Shown here one piece after another: positions 1 through 8,004 of a DNA stretch of 64,000 bases. Position 1 is the first letter of the stretch; each line of letters begins with the position of its first letter. The notes under the pieces are model-generated. The model was not told the origin of the DNA and made no database searches. It saw only the letters and a list, made by a program, of their open reading frames with translations. The DNA lies in the NCBI GenBank assembly GCA_934561515.1, contig CAKTGM010000006.1, positions 17,253 to 81,252 on the forward strand, written 5' to 3'. The translations under genes were made by a program, and so were the position numbers. The DNA is from an uncultured Oscillospiraceae bacterium. Lineage in GTDB: Bacteria > Bacillota > Clostridia > Oscillospirales > Oscillospiraceae.

Positions 1-616
1 CCTGACGTCGCAGGGTGTCGACATAGTAATCAACGGGGATGTCGATGTCGGTAAAAACATCGAGGTCGGGCAGCCAGCGCGTGCGCGTGCCGGTCTTCCT
101 GCCGCGGTCGCTTGGCTCGACCGTCAGCTCCTGCCCCTTCTTGCCCGTCGGCTCGCCGCGCTCAAAGTGCAGGGAATACTTGTTCCCGTCGCGCCAGACG
201 GTCACGTCCATGTAGCGCGAGGAATACTGTGTGGCGCAGGCGCCGAGACCGTTGAGACCGAGGGAATATTCGTAGTTGTCGCCGTCTAGGTTGTTGTACT
301 TGCCGCCGGCGTAAAGCTCGCAGTAGACGAGTTCCCAGTTGAAGCGCTTTTCCTTCGTGTTGTAGTCCACGGGGCAGCCGCGGCCCATGTCCTCGACCTC
401 GATGCTGTGGTCTAAGTAGCGGGTGACGGTGATGAGCCTGCCGTGACCCTCGCGCGCTTCGTCGATGGAGTTGGAAAGGATCTCGAAAACGGCGTGCTCG
501 CAGCCGTCCAGCCCGTCCGAGCCGAAGATGACGCCCGGGCGCTTGCGCACGCGGTCCGCGCCCTTGAGGGACGAGATGCTTTCGTTGCCGTAATTCGCTT
601 TTTTTGCTTCTGCCAT
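1..616 (-). CDS. parE: DNA topoisomerase IV subunit B-like (ParE/GyrB family), 5' part
   Basis: N-terminal 205 residues of a type II topoisomerase ATPase subunit; the gene runs off the left edge. The GHKL ATP-binding site is visible: E45-x3-N49 with D52 and E53 in the 'EILSNSIDEA' block, then D76 in 'EDMGRG'. The region starting 'SISSLKGADRVRKRPGVIFG' resembles the clostridial ParE-like subgroup more than housekeeping GyrB. The subunit would bind and hydrolyse ATP to drive DNA strand passage with a ParC-type subunit, and a matching one lies at 41.7-43.9 kb. The ATG at 616 has a GGAG about 10 bases upstream and a near-consensus promoter 60 bases further up. GyrB versus ParE cannot be settled from this fragment. 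Confidence 0.8.
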   Translation of the reverse strand, partial: MAEAKKANYGNESISSLKGADRVRKRPGVIFGSDGLDGCEHAVFEILSNSIDEAREGHGRLITVTRYLDHSIEVEDMGRGCPVDYNTKEKRFNWELVYCELYAGGKYNNLDGDNYEYSLGLNGLGACATQYSSRYMDVTVWRDGNKYSLHFERGEPTGKKGQELTVEPSDRGRKTGTRTRWLPDLDVFTDIDIPVDYYVDTLRRQ

Positions 617-677
617 TGCGCGTTTCTCCATTTCGCCGAAATTTTACATTCTGATCTTCAAACACAAAACTTAGTAC

Positions 678-706
678 ATTATACGGTTTTTTGACCACAA
701 TAGCAA
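678..706 (-). promoter_or_regulatory. Sigma-A-type promoter of the parE-like gene
   Basis: On the minus strand TTGCTA (706-701), a 17-base spacer and a perfect TATAAT (683-678) lie 62 bases upstream of the ATG at 616. Confidence 0.75.
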
Positions 707-834
707 GTGCGCGGCGGAAAAATTCATGTTTTGCGTCAATATGCGTTTTTCGCCGGGAATTATTACGCGAATGCGTCGCTTTCCGTCGAAGCATAATAAA
801 GGGTCAACCGGCGGAAGAGACTGCAAGCACAAAG

Positions 835-864
835 TTATTCACAGTTTCCACAGAGTTTTCCACA
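835..864 (+). promoter_or_regulatory. Cluster of three DnaA-box-like 9-mers
   Basis: Three tandem copies in the same orientation resemble the DnaA box TTATNCACA: TTATTCACA (835-843, exact match), GTTTCCACA (844-852, 7 of 9 to TTATCCACA) and TTTTCCACA (856-864, 8 of 9). They lie in the 402-base gene-free stretch between parE and spoVAC, upstream of the parE promoter. Apart from the parE promoter and the spoVAC terminator I see nothing else in this stretch. No AT-rich unwinding element or dnaA/dnaN gene is visible, so this is probably not oriC; a regulatory or DnaA-titration site is possible. Confidence 0.5.
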
Positions 865-982
865 CCGTTATGTCAACAGAATATTCGTGAATGAAACAGC
901 CCTTGACGATTCTCCCGCTTTTGCGCGCGGAAAGGGGCGGCGCGGGGCTTTTCGTCAATTTGCCCCCTGCAAGGAGGCGGCG

Positions 983-1019
983 AAAAAAGGGAAAAGAGCG
1001 CCGCCGCGCTCTTTTCCCT
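983..1019 (-). terminator. Rho-independent terminator of spoVAC
   Basis: A 14-bp perfect stem (988-1001 with 1006-1019, loop CGCC) is followed on the minus strand by a T run (987-983). The stem overlaps the stop codon of spoVAC. Confidence 0.85.
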
Positions 1020-1453
1020 TACAGCAGCATCAGAACGACGCCGTAGACGACGCTTGCAAGCGTGCCGAAGACGATGACCGGCCCTGCGACGACGAACATT
1101 TTTGCCGCCATGCCGGTGATGAGGCCCTCGCTTTTAAAGTCGATGGCGGGGGAGACGACGGAGTTTGCAAAGCCCGTGATGGGCACGAGCGTGCCGGCGC
1201 CGGCAAAGCGCGCGATGGAGTTGTAGCGGTTGAGCCCCGTGAGAAGCGCGGAGAGGAAGATGAGTACGATCGAGGCTGCGCTGCCCGCGTCGCCTTTTTC
1301 TAGCCCCAGGGCGAGAAAACCGTTCTGGATGAGCTGCCCGAGCGCGCAGATCGCCCCGCCCGTGAGAAAGGCGAGGGAGGTGTCCTTCACGATGGGAGAG
1401 TGGGGCGCGATGCTTTTGAGGTATGCGCTGTATTCCTGCGGTGTCATGTCCAT
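1019..1453 (-). CDS. spoVAC: Stage V sporulation protein AC (SpoVAC)
   Basis: A 144-residue membrane protein with the SpoVA hallmark blocks 'FLTGGAICALGQ', 'ALLTGLNRYN', 'FAGAGTLVPITGFANS' and 'KSEGLITGMA', and about four hydrophobic segments. The length fits SpoVAC (about 150 aa in Bacillus). SpoVA proteins form the inner-membrane channel that loads Ca-dipicolinic acid into the spore and releases it at germination. SpoVAC is the pore-forming, mechanosensitive-like subunit. The SD AAAGGAGG sits just upstream of the ATG. spoVAD and spoVAE are not adjacent on either side, so this copy is separated from the usual spoVA operon. A perfect inverted repeat precedes it. Confidence 0.88.
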   Translation of the reverse strand: MDMTPQEYSAYLKSIAPHSPIVKDTSLAFLTGGAICALGQLIQNGFLALGLEKGDAGSAASIVLIFLSALLTGLNRYNSIARFAGAGTLVPITGFANSVVSPAIDFKSEGLITGMAAKMFVVAGPVIVFGTLASVVYGVVLMLL

Positions 1454-1474
1454 AAAGCTGCCTCCTTTTTTTGT

Positions 1475-1506
1475 GATAGTCTGCGCAAAAGGCGGGCAGA
1501 CTATCC
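1475..1506 (-). promoter_or_regulatory. Inverted repeat / possible forespore-type promoter of spoVAC
   Basis: A perfect 10-bp inverted repeat, GATAGTCTGC (1475-1484) and GCAGACTATC (1496-1505), lies directly upstream of the spoVAC SD. Read on the minus strand it also supplies GGATA (1506-1502) and, 18 bases later, CAGACTA (1483-1477). These resemble sigma-F/G -35 and -10 elements (the -10 is 6 of 7 to CATACTA), as expected for a spoVA gene. Whether it acts as a promoter, an operator or only a hairpin is not decided. Confidence 0.4.
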
Positions 1507-1527
1507 GCGCAGGGAAATTTTGCCATC

Positions 1528-1555
1528 TTGCGCGCGGCGCGATCTGTGTTACAAT
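1528..1555 (+). promoter_or_regulatory. Probable sigma-A promoter of hemW
   Basis: TTGCGC (1528-1533), a 16-base spacer and TACAAT (1550-1555) lie about 40 bases before the hemW ATG. Confidence 0.55.
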
Positions 1556-1596
1556 AGGGCGGAAAATAAGAAAAGAAGAGGAAGGGGGCGGAGCGC

Positions 1597-2715
1597 ATGA
1601 AACCGCTCGGACTTTACATCCACATCCCGTTCTGCAAAGCCAAGTGCATTTACTGCGACTTTTACTCTCTGCCGCGCGCGGAGGAGCAGATGGACGCCTA
1701 TGCCGCCGCGCTGCGGCGCGACATCGCGCAGAGGGCGGAGGCGGCGGGCGCTTACACGGTCGATACGGTCTACTTCGGCGGCGGCACGCCGAGCTATCTG
1801 GGCGATCAGCGGCTGGCGGCGATCTTAGAGACGGTCTTCGCGCACTATCATGTCTCGGCGGACGCCGAGATCACGACCGAGGCAAACCCCGACAGCGCGC
1901 GCGAGGAGCGGCCGCTGCGGCATCTGAGGGAGGCGGGCTTTAACCGCATCTCGCTCGGGATGCAGTCCGCGTGCGACGAAGAGCTGCGGCGCATCGGGCG
2001 CGTGCACACGCATGAGGAAACGATCGCCGCCGTCAGAGCCGCCCGCGCGGCGGGCTTTGACAACGTGAGCCTCGATCTCATCTACGGTCTTCCCGGGCAG
2101 ACGAGTATGCGCTGGGAGGAAAACCTGCGCGCGGCCATCGCCCTTGCGCCCGAGCACCTTTCCTGCTACGGACTCAAGGTGGAGGAGGGAACGCCGCTTT
2201 ACGAGAAGAGAAGTGCCATGCATCTTCCCGATGACGATGTGCAGGCGGAGGAATACCTCGCGACGGTCGACGCGCTCGCGCGCGCGGGCTACCGGCAGTA
2301 TGAGATCTCCAACTTCGCCCGCCCCGGACGCGAATCGCGCCACAACATCAAATACTGGACGATGCAGGAGTACCTCGGCTTCGGGCCGGGCGCGCACTCG
2401 GACTTCGGCGGCAGGCGCTTCGCCTGTGCGCGCGACCTTGGCGCGTATCTTGCGGGAAAGGCGCTTTTGAGCGAGTCCTATTGCCCGCCGGAGCGAGAGA
2501 GAGAGGAAGAGCGCGTCATGCTCGCGCTGCGAACGGCGGCAGGCCTTGACCTCACGGCGCTCAAGGAGGATACGGCGCAGGCCGGGGCAGTGCTCGAAGA
2601 GTGCGCGCGCCACGGCCTTGCCCGGAAGGAGGGCGGGCGCTGGCGGCTCACGCCGCAGGGCTTTCTCGTGTCGAACGCCGTCATCGTGCGGCTGCTCGAG
2701 GCGCTTGCGCTGTGA
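1597..2715 (+). CDS. hemW: Radical SAM heme chaperone HemW (coproporphyrinogen III oxidase-like)
   Basis: 372 residues. The radical SAM cysteines are C13-x3-C17-x2-C20, followed by 'YFGGGTPSYL' and the HemW-type blocks 'NRISLGMQS' and 'DLIYGLPGQT'. HemW binds heme and a 4Fe-4S cluster with SAM and is implicated in heme insertion into respiratory proteins. It is related to, but distinct from, the oxygen-independent coproporphyrinogen oxidase HemN, and the length and short N-terminus fit HemW. The start is the ATG preceded by AGGAAGGGGGCGG. It stands alone between spoVAC (divergent) and a surface-protein gene. Confidence 0.85.
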   Translation: MKPLGLYIHIPFCKAKCIYCDFYSLPRAEEQMDAYAAALRRDIAQRAEAAGAYTVDTVYFGGGTPSYLGDQRLAAILETVFAHYHVSADAEITTEANPDSAREERPLRHLREAGFNRISLGMQSACDEELRRIGRVHTHEETIAAVRAARAAGFDNVSLDLIYGLPGQTSMRWEENLRAAIALAPEHLSCYGLKVEEGTPLYEKRSAMHLPDDDVQAEEYLATVDALARAGYRQYEISNFARPGRESRHNIKYWTMQEYLGFGPGAHSDFGGRRFACARDLGAYLAGKALLSESYCPPEREREEERVMLALRTAAGLDLTALKEDTAQAGAVLEECARHGLARKEGGRWRLTPQGFLVSNAVIVRLLEALAL

Positions 2716-2757
2716 AAAAAGAAGGGGAAATGGAACTTTTTTCCGCCTTTCTGCGTC

Positions 2758-2786
2758 TTTACTTATGGCAGTGTGTCTGCTATACT
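2758..2786 (+). promoter_or_regulatory. Probable sigma-A promoter of the glycosidase/SLH gene
   Basis: TTTACT (2758-2763), a 17-base spacer and TATACT (2781-2786), 60 bases before the GTG start. Confidence 0.6.
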
Positions 2787-2846
2787 GTGAAACTGTATTA
2801 TGTATACCGATCCATCAGAGAAGCATTTTGATCAAGGAGGCAAATC

Positions 2847-5777
2847 GTGAGATCCATCATCCGTAAATTTCTCTCGCTGTCGCTTGCGGTCGTGATCGCG
2901 GCGGCGCCGCTGACGGCGCTTGCGTCGGAGGCCCTCGGCGACGATCTGGCTGCGTCGTCCACCACGGTGAACGAGCGCACCGCGCTCAACGCCGGTACAT
3001 TCTGGAGCAATACCTACTCCGATCTCCGGCAGGAGAACTATGTGGTCTACTCGCCCAATATGCGCGTGAAGCCCATCGTGACGGGCGGCGACTATACAAC
3101 GCATCTCACCACCGTCTCGGCCGCCGCGCAGAAGCTTGAAGCGCGCGGCTACCGCGTGGTGGCAGGCGTGAACGGCGACTACTACGACACCGCGACGGGC
3201 ATTCCCCTCGGCAGCATGATGACCGAGGGCGTGCTGCGCAACGCCTCGAGCGAGTATTACGCCATCGGCTTTCGTGACGACGGCAGCACGGTGATGGGCA
3301 AGCCCTCGCTTCGCATCACGGCGCAGTCCGACTTCGGCCGCAGCCTGACGGTCACGGCCTTCAACTATGTGCGCCAGAGCACGTTCGGCATCTATCTCTA
3401 CGATTCGACCTTCAACGCCCGTGCCACGACCGGCACGAGCGAGGAGGGCGTGGACGTTGTCTGCTCGGTGCTCGGCGGCTCGCTCTCCCTCGGCGGCAGC
3501 CTGCTGTTACAGGTAGAGCGCGTCATCGAGGGCGCGAAGGATACCCCCGTGGGGGCGGGGCAGTATGTGCTCTCCTCCAATGTAAAGTCCGGGGCCTATG
3601 CCGACCAGCTGCGCGCGCTCCAGCCGGGCGAGCGCCTGAGCGTGAGCGTGAGCGCAAGCGGCAGCGAGTGGAGCGGCGTGACGAACATGATCGGCGCGCT
3701 CTACCAGCTTGTCGAAAACGGTCAGGTCTGCGGAGGTCTTGCCGCCGGCGCGGCGCCGCGCACGGCCATCGGCTTAAAGCCCGACGGCTCGCTCGTGCTC
3801 TACACCATCGACGGCCGCCAGAGCGGCTATTCCATCGGCGCGACGCTGACGCAGGTCGCCCAGCGCATGGCGGAGCTCGGATGCGTGACGGCGATGAGCC
3901 TGGACGGCGGAGGCTCGACCGCTATGGTTGCGACCCGGCCCGACAGCATGAGCGCGACGCTCGTCGACAAGCCCTCGGGCGGCAAGGAGCGCGCGGTGAC
4001 GAACCACATCTTCCTTGTGGCGGACGGCCGGCCGAGCAATATGGTGGGGCACGTGTATCTTGAAAGCGAAAGCACGCGCGTGCTGCCCGGCGCGCAGGTG
4101 AAGCTCACCGCGGCGGCGCTCGACACGAACTATATCCCCATGACGAATTCCAATGTCTCCCTGCGCGCGGACAAGGGGACGATCAACGGCGATGTCCTGA
4201 CCGCGCCCGCCTCCGGCACGGTGACGGTGTACGCGAGCGTCGGCGGCGCGAGCGCGCAGACGAAGATCGACGTCATCACCCAGCCTGACAGCATCGCCGT
4301 GCAGCAGGGCGGCAAGGCGGTAAAGTCCATCACGCTCAGCGCCGGCGAGAAGGCGGAGCTTTCCGCCTCGGCGATGTATCGCCACCTTCCGGTGCTGGGG
4401 GATAACAAGGGCTTTGTCTGGAGCGTTCAGGGCGGCGTCGGCACGATCGAAAACGGCGTCTTCACGGCGTCGGGCAGCATCGGCAGCGGCAGCGTGACGG
4501 TGAGCCTCGGCACGATGTCGGTCACCATCCCGGTGACGGTGACGGCGCGTGCACTGCGCACGCTCGACGGCTTTGAGAGCGAATTTGCAACGGTGACCGG
4601 CACGCGCGCAATGCTTACGCGCAGCACCGACCTCACGCGCGTGCACAACGGCAGAGCCTCGGCGCGCCTTGACTACGCCACCGGCAGCGCCGGCAGCGCA
4701 AGCATCGGCTTCAACTACGCCATCCCCTCGAACTACGCCCAGCTCAACCTCTGGGTCTGGGGCGACGCGAGCGGCGCGCAGCTCATGCTGACGACGGACG
4801 CGGGCTATGTGGATCTCGGCACGCTGAGCTTTACGGGCTGGAAGCTCCTGACGGCGCAGCTCGGCACGGCGACAAGCGTGACGGGGCTGACGGTCTCCTC
4901 CGCAAGCGACATCATCAGCGCGCTCTACCTCGACCAGCTCGTGCTGTCCTACGGCGGGCTGACCGATACGGCCGCGCCGGTCATTTCGCTCAAGTATGAC
5001 GCGCTCGGCGGCAGCGTGAGCGGCACGGTAAGCGACGCGATCGACGGCGCATCCATCCCCACCATCCGCGTGAGCTACGACGGCAAGAGCTATGCATCCT
5101 ACACCTATGACCAGTCGAGCGGCGCGCTGAGCATCACCCTCCCCGCCTCTGACGGCGCGCAGCACCGCGTGAACGTGGTGGCGGGCGATGCGAGCGGCAA
5201 CCTCAGCCGCTCGGGCGTGAACGTCGGCCCGGCAAGCACCGTGCCCGCCTTCAACGACATGGCCGACCACTGGGCGAACGACGCGGTGGCCTTCCTCAAG
5301 CGCAGCGGTATTTCCAACGGCTCTGACGGCAATTTCCTGCCGGATACGAACATCAGCCGTCAGGAATTCGCGGTCCTGCTCGCGCGCTATCTCGGCGCTT
5401 CGCAGGACGATCCCTCCGTGCAGCTTCCCTTTGCCGATGCAAGCGCCATCGCCCCTTGGGCGCTGAGCGGCGCGAAGGCGATGTACGCCCTCGGCATCAT
5501 CAAGGGCAGCGACGACGGCACGGGCAAGCTCTACTTCAATCCCACGGCCAACGTGAGCCGTCAGGAGGCGGTGACGATGCTCGGCCGCCTGAGTGAAAAG
5601 GGCTACGCGCAGGGCGCGCTGAGCTTTACCGACAGCGCCGCCATCCAGCCGTGGTCTTCCGAGTATGTCGGCGCGCTGAGCGCGATGGGCATCCTCGCGG
5701 GCTATGACGACGGCTCCTTCCGCCCCAACGCGCCGATGACGCGCGCACAGGTGGCAACGGTGCTCTATAAGTTCTGA
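2847..5777 (+). CDS. Secreted phosphodiester glycosidase (NAGPA domain) with Ig-like and three SLH domains
   Basis: 976 residues. A signal peptide covers about 1-27 (cleavage near 'ALAS'). A NAGPA/phosphodiester-glycosidase domain spans about 100-395, with 'VNGDYYD', 'RTAIGLKPDG' and 'MSLDGGGSTAM'. This family removes GlcNAc from phosphodiester-linked sugars and in bacteria probably acts on cell-surface glycopolymers. Two Ig-like (Big-type) segments lie around 395-565 and a beta-rich, carbohydrate-binding-like region around 570-700. Another Ig-like segment precedes three C-terminal SLH repeats (about 800-976, each opening with an 'F.D' block), which would anchor it to secondary cell-wall polymer. 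The start is GTG behind AAGGAGG. The substrate is unknown. It is monocistronic, with its own promoter and terminator. Confidence 0.85.
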   Translation: MRSIIRKFLSLSLAVVIAAAPLTALASEALGDDLAASSTTVNERTALNAGTFWSNTYSDLRQENYVVYSPNMRVKPIVTGGDYTTHLTTVSAAAQKLEARGYRVVAGVNGDYYDTATGIPLGSMMTEGVLRNASSEYYAIGFRDDGSTVMGKPSLRITAQSDFGRSLTVTAFNYVRQSTFGIYLYDSTFNARATTGTSEEGVDVVCSVLGGSLSLGGSLLLQVERVIEGAKDTPVGAGQYVLSSNVKSGAYADQLRALQPGERLSVSVSASGSEWSGVTNMIGALYQLVENGQVCGGLAAGAAPRTAIGLKPDGSLVLYTIDGRQSGYSIGATLTQVAQRMAELGCVTAMSLDGGGSTAMVATRPDSMSATLVDKPSGGKERAVTNHIFLVADGRPSNMVGHVYLESESTRVLPGAQVKLTAAALDTNYIPMTNSNVSLRADKGTINGDVLTAPASGTVTVYASVGGASAQTKIDVITQPDSIAVQQGGKAVKSITLSAGEKAELSASAMYRHLPVLGDNKGFVWSVQGGVGTIENGVFTASGSIGSGSVTVSLGTMSVTIPVTVTARALRTLDGFESEFATVTGTRAMLTRSTDLTRVHNGRASARLDYATGSAGSASIGFNYAIPSNYAQLNLWVWGDASGAQLMLTTDAGYVDLGTLSFTGWKLLTAQLGTATSVTGLTVSSASDIISALYLDQLVLSYGGLTDTAAPVISLKYDALGGSVSGTVSDAIDGASIPTIRVSYDGKSYASYTYDQSSGALSITLPASDGAQHRVNVVAGDASGNLSRSGVNVGPASTVPAFNDMADHWANDAVAFLKRSGISNGSDGNFLPDTNISRQEFAVLLARYLGASQDDPSVQLPFADASAIAPWALSGAKAMYALGIIKGSDDGTGKLYFNPTANVSRQEAVTMLGRLSEKGYAQGALSFTDSAAIQPWSSEYVGALSAMGILAGYDDGSFRPNAPMTRAQVATVLYKF

Positions 5778-5780
5778 TAC

Positions 5781-5817
5781 AAAAAAGGAGAGCGGCGAGC
5801 GCCGCTCTCCTTTTTTT
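5781..5817 (+). terminator. Rho-independent terminator after the SLH protein
   Basis: A 13-bp stem (5784-5796 with 5801-5813, loop GAGC) is followed by a T run to 5817. Confidence 0.9.
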
Positions 5818-5946
5818 GCGCTGCGGCGGCAAAGCGCGCGGCAGGGGGCTTTTTTGCAGGAATTTCATAAAAGGGACTACCTTTTTCATTTGCCGCGTGA
5901 TATGATACCTTAGAATAGGCATCGGAGGCGAAGGGAGCGTGAGCGC

Positions 5947-7269
5947 ATGAGGAAAACAATGGCGGCGCTGGTGCTGTGCGTGCTGGCGCTGGCGCTTTCG
6001 GGCTGCATCTTTACCGCGCCGGAGGCAACGCTTTACCGCCTGCCGAAGCTCGCGGGCGAATATGAGTCGCTCGAAGCGCGCATCGACGCGCTGCTCGCCA
6101 TGGGCGGGGAGTACGCCGCGCCGACCTCGGGCAGCAACCTGCAAAGCGTGCAGATGATCGACCTTGACAGCGACGGCGAGGAAGAGGCCGTGGCGTTCTT
6201 CCGCTTTCCGAACGACAAAAAGCCGATGAAGATCTACATCTTCAAGGCAAAGGGCGACAGCTACGAGCAGTACGCCTGCATCGAGGGGACTTCGACCCTC
6301 ATCTACAGCGTGAACTATGCAGACCTTGACGGCGACGGGCGGCGGGAGATCCTCGTCGGCTACCGCAGCAGCTCGGATGTGCAGGGCCTCTCCATCTATC
6401 CGACGACGGCGGGCTCGCCAGAGGCGCTGCTCATCACGGGCTATTCGCGCTATGCAAATATCGACATGAACGGCGACGGCAAGCAGGAGCTGCTCATCAT
6501 TTGCAGCGACACGGAGAGCGCCGGCCGCGTGGACTATTACGACTGGACGGACGGCACGCTCGCCATGCGCTATTCGATGCGCCTCTCGTTCCCCGTGGCA
6601 GAGGTGCGGCGCCTGACGGCCGGCAAGCTGGCGGGCGGGGAGAACGCCCTTTTCGTCACGGGCGTAACGGCGGATAACCTCACGGTGACGGACGTGCTGG
6701 CGCTGCGCAGCGGACTGCTGCAAAACGCGGCCCTCGGGCCGGAGGGCGACCGTCTGCCGGAGGGCGCGGCCTTCCTGGGCCTCTTCCCGCGCGATGAAAA
6801 CGGCGACGGCGTGACCGAAGTGCCCGAGGCGCGCGAGATGCAGCGCTTTGATGAAGAAGGCGAGATGCAGTACTATGTCGTCTGGCGGCAGTACGGCGCG
6901 GACGGCACGGCGGCGGACGTGCAGAGCTGCTACCACAACGTAGAGGACGGCTGGAACCTGGAGCTGCCGGAGGAGTGGGGCAAGGCAAAGCTCGCCGCCG
7001 AGCGCACGGTCGGCGCGGAGGAGACGGCGGTCTCCTTCTACCGCGTGGGCGCGCGCGGCACGCGGGAGCGCCTGCTGACGATCTGCCGCCTGACGGGCAG
7101 TATGAGAGAGGAGCTTGCCGATTTCGGCGATCGCTTCACGCTGACGCGGCAGGTCGAGGCGGTATACGCCGCGGAGATCGGCGAAACATGGAACGTGCAG
7201 CTCACGGAGCAGTCGCTCCGCGACCGATTCTCGCTCATCATGGCTGAGTGGACGATGGGCGACAACTGA
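5947..7269 (+). CDS. FG-GAP/VCBS-like repeat lipoprotein, first gene of a two-component operon
   Basis: 440 residues with a lipoprotein signal peptide and lipobox 'LSGC' (C20), so probably anchored to the outer face of the membrane. At least three repeats carry calcium-binding-like acidic motifs ('DLDSDGEEEA', 'DLDGDGRREI', 'DMNGDGKQEL', and 'DENGDGVTEV' later), as in FG-GAP/VCBS beta-propeller blades. I do not recognise a specific function. It lies 13 bases upstream of a response regulator and its kinase, so the three are likely co-transcribed, and the protein may act as an extracytoplasmic input or an output of that system. The start is the ATG behind the GGCGAAGGGAGCG region. Confidence 0.75.
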   Translation: MRKTMAALVLCVLALALSGCIFTAPEATLYRLPKLAGEYESLEARIDALLAMGGEYAAPTSGSNLQSVQMIDLDSDGEEEAVAFFRFPNDKKPMKIYIFKAKGDSYEQYACIEGTSTLIYSVNYADLDGDGRREILVGYRSSSDVQGLSIYPTTAGSPEALLITGYSRYANIDMNGDGKQELLIICSDTESAGRVDYYDWTDGTLAMRYSMRLSFPVAEVRRLTAGKLAGGENALFVTGVTADNLTVTDVLALRSGLLQNAALGPEGDRLPEGAAFLGLFPRDENGDGVTEVPEAREMQRFDEEGEMQYYVVWRQYGADGTAADVQSCYHNVEDGWNLELPEEWGKAKLAAERTVGAEETAVSFYRVGARGTRERLLTICRLTGSMREELADFGDRFTLTRQVEAVYAAEIGETWNVQLTEQSLRDRFSLIMAEWTMGDN

Positions 7270-7282
7270 GAGGAGGCTGGAT

Positions 7283-7972
7283 ATGAAAAAAGTGCTGGTG
7301 CTGGAGGACGAAGCCAGTATCCGTAGTTTTATCGTCATCAATTTGCAGCGCGCGGGCTACGAGGTCGTAGAGGCCGAGTGCGGCGAGGAAGCACTGCAAA
7401 AATTGCAGGACAATCCCGACACGCGCGTCTGCCTGCTCGATATCATGCTGCCGGATATTGACGGGTTCGAGGTATGCAGGCGCATCCGGCTGTCAAACGC
7501 GCAGATCGGCATCATCATGCTCACGGCGCGCGCACAGGAGATGGACAAGGTGACAGGGCTTATGACCGGCGCGGACGACTATGTGACCAAGCCCTTTTCC
7601 CCCGCCGAGCTCACAGCGCGCGTGGACGCGCTGCTGCGGCGCACGGGGGAGAGCGCGCCGAATGCGCGCTCGGGCGAGCTCTACCAGCCGCCGTTCCTGC
7701 TGAATATGACCAACCGCACGCTCGAGAAAAACGGCGAGCGCGTGAAGCTGACGCAGCTTGAATACTCCATTATGAAGCTCTTTATGGAAAACCGCGGCAA
7801 GGCGCTTGCCCGCGAGGAGATCCTCGACGCGGTGTGGGGCAAGGGGTATTTCGGCGAGCTGAAGATCGTGGACGTAAACGTGCGCCGCCTTCGCATCAAG
7901 ATCGAGGACGACGCGCAGGAGCCGAAGTATATCTCTACCGTGTGGGGCTTCGGCTATAAATGGACAGTGTGA
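7283..7972 (+). CDS. OmpR/PhoB-family response regulator
   Basis: 229 residues. The N-terminal receiver domain has the acidic pair E8/D9 ('VLEDE'), phospho-acceptor D53 ('LLDIMLPDIDGFE') and the late lysine in 'VTKPF'. A C-terminal winged-helix DNA-binding domain has 'LTQLEYSIMKLF' and 'VDVNVRRLRIKIE'. It is a transcription factor phosphorylated by the kinase encoded next. SD GAGAGGAGG precedes the ATG. Its targets cannot be told; the operon composition suggests an envelope signal. Confidence 0.92.
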   Translation: MKKVLVLEDEASIRSFIVINLQRAGYEVVEAECGEEALQKLQDNPDTRVCLLDIMLPDIDGFEVCRRIRLSNAQIGIIMLTARAQEMDKVTGLMTGADDYVTKPFSPAELTARVDALLRRTGESAPNARSGELYQPPFLLNMTNRTLEKNGERVKLTQLEYSIMKLFMENRGKALAREEILDAVWGKGYFGELKIVDVNVRRLRIKIEDDAQEPKYISTVWGFGYKWTV

Positions 7973-8004
7973 GCGCGGGAAAGGACGAAAAGGAGGGGAG
8001 CGCC

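Noticed and set aside
835..864. Replication origin oriC
   Set aside because: No dnaA, dnaN, rpmH or AT-rich unwinding region nearby; only three boxes.
3774..5270. Antisense frame of about 500 codons inside the SLH protein gene
   Set aside because: No SD, composition typical of GC-rich shadow frames, and the plus-strand gene is clearly real.
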